A DNA stretch of 64,000 bases from Tiliqua scincoides. Lineage: Eukaryota > Chordata > Lepidosauria > Squamata > Scincidae. A program made the position numbers and the translations under genes. Numbering within the stretch: position 1 is the first letter of the stretch; every line of letters begins with the position of its first letter. The notes beneath the pieces are model-generated. The model had not been told where the DNA came from. It saw only the letters and a list, made by a program, of their open reading frames with translations, and made no database searches. The stretch spans positions 266,859,024 to 266,923,023 of the forward strand of contig NC_089822.1 in assembly GCF_035046505.1 (NCBI RefSeq), read 5' to 3'. Below are positions 59,556 to 64,000 of this stretch, in pieces.

Positions 59556-59929
59556 TAAAGATAAGAGGTCACATATACACCACTATAAGAGCCCTCAATA
59601 CATGTACTCAAAGTAGTCACAATAGCTATAATAGAATTAAGAAACTGTTAAGTCTAATAGACTCTGGTTCGCACAGGTTTGCAGAGGGCCCACAGGGAAT
59701 ATACTAAACCCAGGAGAAAAGATGCAGAAGTGATAAGATGCGTGGCACAAGTAAGGCCATCCTAATTAGGAAGGGTTTGAAAGGAATATATGCCAATAAA
59801 TAGGTTAGAAGTTCTGCCACATTAAGGTCTTCACACCCATGTTTAAGTGTTTGTGTGTTCTCTTTAATGAGGATAGTACGAAAACCTATTTTCTCAAAGA
59901 GGTCCCTAGTTTGGTTGATAAATGTGAGT
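59556..59929. other. no recognised feature
   Basis: AT-rich, no supported gene. Confidence 0.35.
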
Positions 59930-60351
59930 GGGGGTTAGTGCTGGATGGAATAATGTTACAGGGAACCCTACTGGTTTTGGAAACTTTTGGAAATTGTGTA
60001 ATTTTGGCAAAGATTTAAGATGAAGCCTCACCTGTATTTAAATAAGAGCCAATCAATGGTTTTACTCACTTGTTGCCCACCTATTTCCCAGCATGTATGT
60101 AAATGGCATTTTATCTACATCCTATTAAGAATTAGCCCCATTTATGATGTCAAACTTTCAGTGAATGAGAAGTCTAGATTTTCAGACAAAGGATTGTGTG
60201 GTATAAAAGTTAAGGACCAGCATTCAGCATGTTTTGGACATGAGTCCTGTGGACCAACTGTATACAATTCAATAAAAGCCTGTGAACCCTCATCCCTCTG
60301 TACCGAGTCATTCTGAGTTGCTTATCTGAGTGGCTGATTGGCCTTGCAACA
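59930..60351 (+). mobile_element. LTR-like sequence (fossil)
   Basis: GTATAAAAG (60201) and AATAAAAGCC (60271) are spaced like promoter and poly(A) signal of an LTR R region. The right end is CTTGCAACA, immediately before a CR1 tail. Left end uncertain. Confidence 0.45.
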
Positions 60352-60352
60352 G

Positions 60353-60441
60353 GATCAGGCCATAGGCCCATCTAGTCCAGCTTCCTGTATCTCACAGCAG
60401 CCCACCAAATGCCCCAGGGAGCACACCACATAACAAGAGGC
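60353..60441 (-). mobile_element. partial CR1 3' tail
   Basis: GATCAGGCCATAGGCCCATC to TAACAAGAGG, reversed 3' UTR end, next to the motif at 60442. Confidence 0.85.
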
Positions 60442-60468
60442 CTGCAAGGCATCCTGGGAATTGTAGTT
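60442..60468 (-). promoter_or_regulatory. ZNF143/THAP11-type motif between two CR1 tails
   Basis: Minus strand AACTACAATTCCCAGGATGC plus CTTGCAG. Same arrangement as at 27861, in opposite orientation. Confidence 0.6.
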
Positions 60469-60868
60469 AAGAACATAAGAACAGCCCCACTGGATCAGGC
60501 CATAGGCCCATCTAGTCCAGCTTCCTGTATCTCACAGCGGCCCACCAAATGCCCCAGGGAGCACACCAGATAACAAGCAACCTCATCCTGGTGCCCTCCC
60601 TTGCATCTGGCATTCTGACATAGCCCATTTCTAAAATCAGGAGATTGCAGATCCTTGGGGCACACCGCTTTTAACCTCTCTCCATTGTGAAAATTGCCCA
60701 TTGACACCCACTCTCTGTTTCCACTTTTGTTTCCTGGTCTTCAGCCAGTTCTCAATCCAGGAGAGGACCTGCCCTCTAATTCCCTGACTGTGGAGTTTTC
60801 TCAGCAGCCTTTGGTGAGGGACCGCTTCTGGAAAACTCTTCTGGAAAACTCTCATGGTTATTGTTAGT
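60469..60868 (-). mobile_element. CR1 LINE, internally deleted
   Basis: 3' UTR (60469-60650) joined directly to an RT segment (GIRGQVLSWIENWLKTRKQK...GVPQGS) with the C-terminal coding part between them missing. A 16-bp phrase (TTCTGGAAAACTC) is repeated near 60830. Confidence 0.85.
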
Positions 60869-61171
60869 CAAATTAGAGGCACCCTGATGTTCTTTGCTCC
60901 GCGGTCCAGTTGATGGTCCCTCGGTGGTCATTCTGGCCTCTTGTTCTGAATTCCCCAGGTGAGTTGACCTCTGGGTGTTGAAGCAAAACTGCGCACATTT
61001 GGCAGACTGATGTTCAGAGGCTGGCCTTTGTCCAGGAACATTGCAGAAGAGAAGTCACAAGACAGGCCAAGAAGGTGAGTTTGGCCTTTTCTCAGCCCTG
61101 CTTCCTTCTTAGACTCTGATCAGCTGCTGCGAGGCAGCCATTGCCCAGGTGACCCCAAATGAACACACACA

Positions 61172-61455
61172 CATGATTCTTTGGATTTTGGAGAGGCAAT
61201 CAAACAGGCGACAGGAGAATTCAAAGAACTTCTTAACGTTTACTGTTTGCAAACGGGACCTCCACACACTTGGAGGACCCCGAAGGATTACAATAATGCA
61301 GGTTTTATAGGGAAAAAAATAACATACAGGCAGACACCCAAAACAACATTTGGCATGTTATCAGTACAGGATGTTGATCTGAGGATGGCAATTCAATACA
61401 CATCAGCAGTTTGTTTACAGAGATATCCGTTAGAGGGGGTCTGGCACTCTGACTC
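61172..61455 (-). mobile_element. LTR-like sequence (fossil), copy 2
   Basis: Shares the CTATAAAACCTGCATTATT promoter-like segment and flanks with 22210-22563. Family unknown. Confidence 0.4.
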
Positions 61456-62545
61456 ATCCCTTTTACCCTAACCTTTTTATCCTCGTTTGTTGATTGCCCT
61501 TGTCTAGGACCTTTCTGTTCACCCTTGGAGGCGTAATATCACAGTTAACTGGTTCTCTGAGAGGGATAGCTTTTTGGTCAGGGAAGAGCCTTATGGGTGA
61601 ACTGGGCATCTTGGGATATTTCCATATTGTGAGCTGGGCATATTGTTATCACAGGTGTCCTTTGAGGGCTTTTTGCCACTCCTGTGGCTGAGCAGGGATT
61701 TGAACCTGGGTCCTCAGCTGCCAGAGTTCCCACCCCCAGCGGTTTCCCTCTCGCTGGCTTATAAGGAAGGAGCCCTTGTGAAAAACATTCACATTTAGGA
61801 ACTCCATGCTGGGGCCGAGTGACTCCTTAGCATGAAATGGTGGTTCTGCTTCCACTGGGATTGGGCAGACTCAGCTGAAAATTACATGTGTTGGCGAGCC
61901 CCTGATTTCGTGTATGTGTGTGTGGGGGGGCCTTTCCTTACTGTTCTGTCCCCTTCCAGGAAGGCCTCTTGGTGCCACTTTTGAAACCCTTCCAGGCTGA
62001 GCTGCACCTGCCAAGATTCCCTCTTCTGTGCAGTGGTTCAGGGCAAAGGCACCCTGTTCTCCTTGAATCTGGTCCCCCACCCCAGGCTTGTGGGATTTGG
62101 CAAACCAAAAGGGCAATTCCTGCCTGGGGTGAGAGCAGCTGAATGGCACAGGTTGCAAGTACTTTGCTCGCCCTCTACCCATGCCACTGGTCCTGCACGA
62201 TGCACCTATCCCTAGTTGCTACTTGGGGCTTGGGCTGAGACTTGTGCCAGTTGCTTGACACTAGTTAATAACTGTGTATCATGAAGTTTGGTACAAGGAG
62301 GAGGGGTGCCTGGCCAGAGGAGATGCATCCCTGTCCCACCTGGGTCCAGACTTGGATGCTCTGCAAAGTGTTTCTCCTCTGGGCTGGCCGGCACTCCGAG
62401 GGTTAAAAGGAGCGACTGGGTTCTCAGAGAGGCAAAGGGGTGGGAGGAGAGATGTTAAGGGAAGCCACTTCCTGATCTGCTGCTTCCTTTGCCTTCCCCA
62501 TCCTCATGTTCCCTTTGGGGCTGGCCAAGAGAACTCAGAGGAGGA
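61456..62545. other. gene C upstream region
   Basis: No gene is supported. A WGAACCTGGGTCCTC SINE-like scrap lies near 61700. Similarity to gene B's upstream begins only at about 62528, so the duplication edge is close to the promoter. Confidence 0.45.
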
Positions 62546-62643
62546 AACTACCACTCCCAGGAGGCGCTGCGGTGGAGGCAAGATGGCGGCCCCTGCCCGG
62601 AAGAGGGCGAGGAGAAAACTACCACTCCCAGGATTCCACGCAC
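62546..62643 (+). promoter_or_regulatory. gene C core promoter, same ZNF143-YY1-ZNF143 layout
   Basis: AACTACCACTCCCAGGAGGC at 62546, CAAGATGGCGGC at 62579-62590 and AACTACCACTCCCAGGATTC at 62617, again 71 bp between outer sites. The second site has lost the GCGG end. Exon 1 would end at 62681 before GTGAGG. Confidence 0.68.
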
Positions 62644-62953
62644 GCGAAGCCTGATGGCGGCGCCGCCTGGAAGCAGCAGAGGTGAGGCTGGGGAAGGGGG
62701 CGGGTTCGGAGCCCCCCCACAAGAGCCCCTCCGCAGCGCGCCCACGAGAACCCCAGTAGGGGCGTGTCCGTGGAGGGCGGGGGGGGGCTCAGGGAGAATG
62801 GCAGGTGTCCTTTGGGGGGGGCTGGCTGGCTCTGAGCGTCTCTGGAACTGCAGGGGGGCAGGGAGGTGTGGGTCTGGGGGGCGACAGAGCACGCAGAGGG
62901 GCCCATTCGAGGGGGAAGGGGAAGGAAGCAGGTAGGCACCCACCACCCCTTGT

Positions 62954-63049
62954 GGCAGTGGGCTCCAAAGGCCCAGAGGAGCAGAGCCCCTGAGACAGGC
63001 CAGCAGGGAGGCCCCACCACCCCTGTGGCAGGGAGTTCCACAGGCAAAG
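62954..63049. repeat. minisatellite, 73-bp unit, about 1.3 copies
   Basis: Same unit as 29879-30118, with starts at 62954 and 63027. Confidence 0.8.
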
Positions 63050-63708
63050 AACATAAGACAGGGAGGCCCTGTCACCCCTGCTTCTCTGCTCAGAGGGTGT
63101 CGAGGGCAGAGGCCGAGCCCTGGAGAGCCCTGGGCTTCCCCTGCCTGCACTCTTGAGGCAGAGCCACCCTGCTCCAGCCCTTCGGGGGCTCCTGAAGTGC
63201 TGGGCACATGTCTTGCCCTTTGTTGGATGTCCAGCACATTGAGCATACTTTGTGAACTGGCATAGAGACCAACAAACCATGTCTGATGAGTGGGGAGAGG
63301 CAGAGAAGGTGCTGGCTCATTAGCATAGCCAGAGGGGTGCAAGTTTCAGGGAGCCCCACCCCCTCACCTCCCCTTCGGAGCCATCCCAGGCCTCCAGAGC
63401 AACATGGAGGGGAAGGCAGGGAGGCTGGAGCCACCCAGAGCACGCAGAGCCAGCTGCAGAGCCTGCGGGACCCTCGGCCTCCTGGTAACGGAACTACACC
63501 TGTGAGCCCCAGACCCTCAGCTCTGGTCTCAGTGGCACTCCTGTCCTGGTCTGGTCCTGGCATCTGGTCTCTGCTGTGACTTCACTACTAATCATCCTTG
63601 GGGAACGTTGTGAGTTCTCCCAGACTTGGGTGTGCTTTGTGTATTTCTGATGTTCTCTGCTTTGTCTTGCCGTAACCCTCTTAAGATAACTCTCTGTCTC
63701 TTCCTTAG

Positions 63709-63794
63709 GTGTTGCATCTTCAGTACTGAAAGGAAGAATCAGCAACAGACCTGGCAGAACAGGATCGCTGTGGTGCTCAGAATCCCTTGACTGG
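63709..63794 (+). other. gene C untranslated exon 2
   Basis: Acceptor TCTTCCTTAG, donor GTAAAC. Aligns with 30751-30837. Confidence 0.5.
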
Positions 63795-63950
63795 GTAAAC
63801 TGCCTCCCTGCAACACCTCCTTCCTTCAAGGCAAACGGTTTCCTCCCTTTGGTCAAAGACCCCATGTGAGGAAGCCTTGCTGAGGAAGCTCCTCCAGCCA
63901 CTGCCCGCCCACCCTTCCCAGAGTGAACTGCAAGTTCTTTTTGTCCATAG

Positions 63951-64000
63951 TTTCTGTCAAGGAGGGATGGACTGAGCTAAGCTGGGAGCATCCCTTCTGC
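63951..64000 (+). other. gene C, start of first coding exon (runs off window)
   Basis: Acceptor TTTTGTCCATAG ends at 63950. The 50 bases seen match the untranslated start of gene B's exon at 30998-31047. The ATG would lie just beyond the edge. Confidence 0.7.

Overview
The window looks like vertebrate, most probably squamate-reptile, nuclear DNA. The evidence is KRAB/C2H2 zinc-finger genes of the sauropsid SCAN-linker type, many CR1 LINE 3' ends, tRNA-derived SINEs, several hAT families, a mariner, L1-like and L2-like LINEs, and Copia- and Gypsy-type fossils. There is one assembly gap (257-456). No prokaryotic feature, CRISPR array, rRNA or true tRNA gene was seen.

The host genes form a head-to-tail array of KRAB zinc-finger (KZFP) genes, all on the plus strand. 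Gene A has its partial linker exon at 457-588, an 83-nt exon at 1307-1389, a KRAB exon at 3155-3281 and a zinc-finger exon at 12996-15415. Gene B is the most complete: promoter near 29525-29622, two untranslated exons, first coding exon 31054-31387, then 32091-32173, KRAB 33451-33577 and fingers 37581-39286, predicting about 749 residues. Gene C starts at about 62546 and runs off the right edge. Exon phases agree exactly (1, 0, 1), so A and B read through in frame without a SCAN exon. Promoters B and C share two ZNF143/THAP11-like sites 71 bp apart flanking a YY1 site.

1-16 kb is gene A, with an intron swollen by a mariner, LINE pieces and a hAT element holding a whole-length Copia fossil (7333-12391). 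16-29 kb is repeat-dominated: CR1 ends, a hAT MITE whose second copy carries 280 bp of flank, a rearranged APE-type LINE, SINEs and LTR-like pieces. 29-39.4 kb is gene B. 39.6-58 kb is a nested fossil stack: a Gmr1-like Gypsy relic with a SCAN-like capsid holds two CR1s and an L1; the L1 holds a SINE and a minus-strand Copia; the Copia holds a 2.1-kb hAT and another CR1. 58-62.5 kb is more LINE, CR1 and LTR debris. 62.5-64 kb is the start of gene C.

The encoded proteins would be nuclear DNA-binding repressors: SUMO-motif linker, KRAB box (TRIM28 recruitment in this family) and C2H2 fingers. Gene B looks intact. Gene A is wearing out, with 6 of 22 fingers lacking a zinc ligand. The Gypsy fossil beside gene B belongs to the lineage from which the SCAN domain is thought to derive, while these genes keep the SCAN-linker exon but no SCAN exon.
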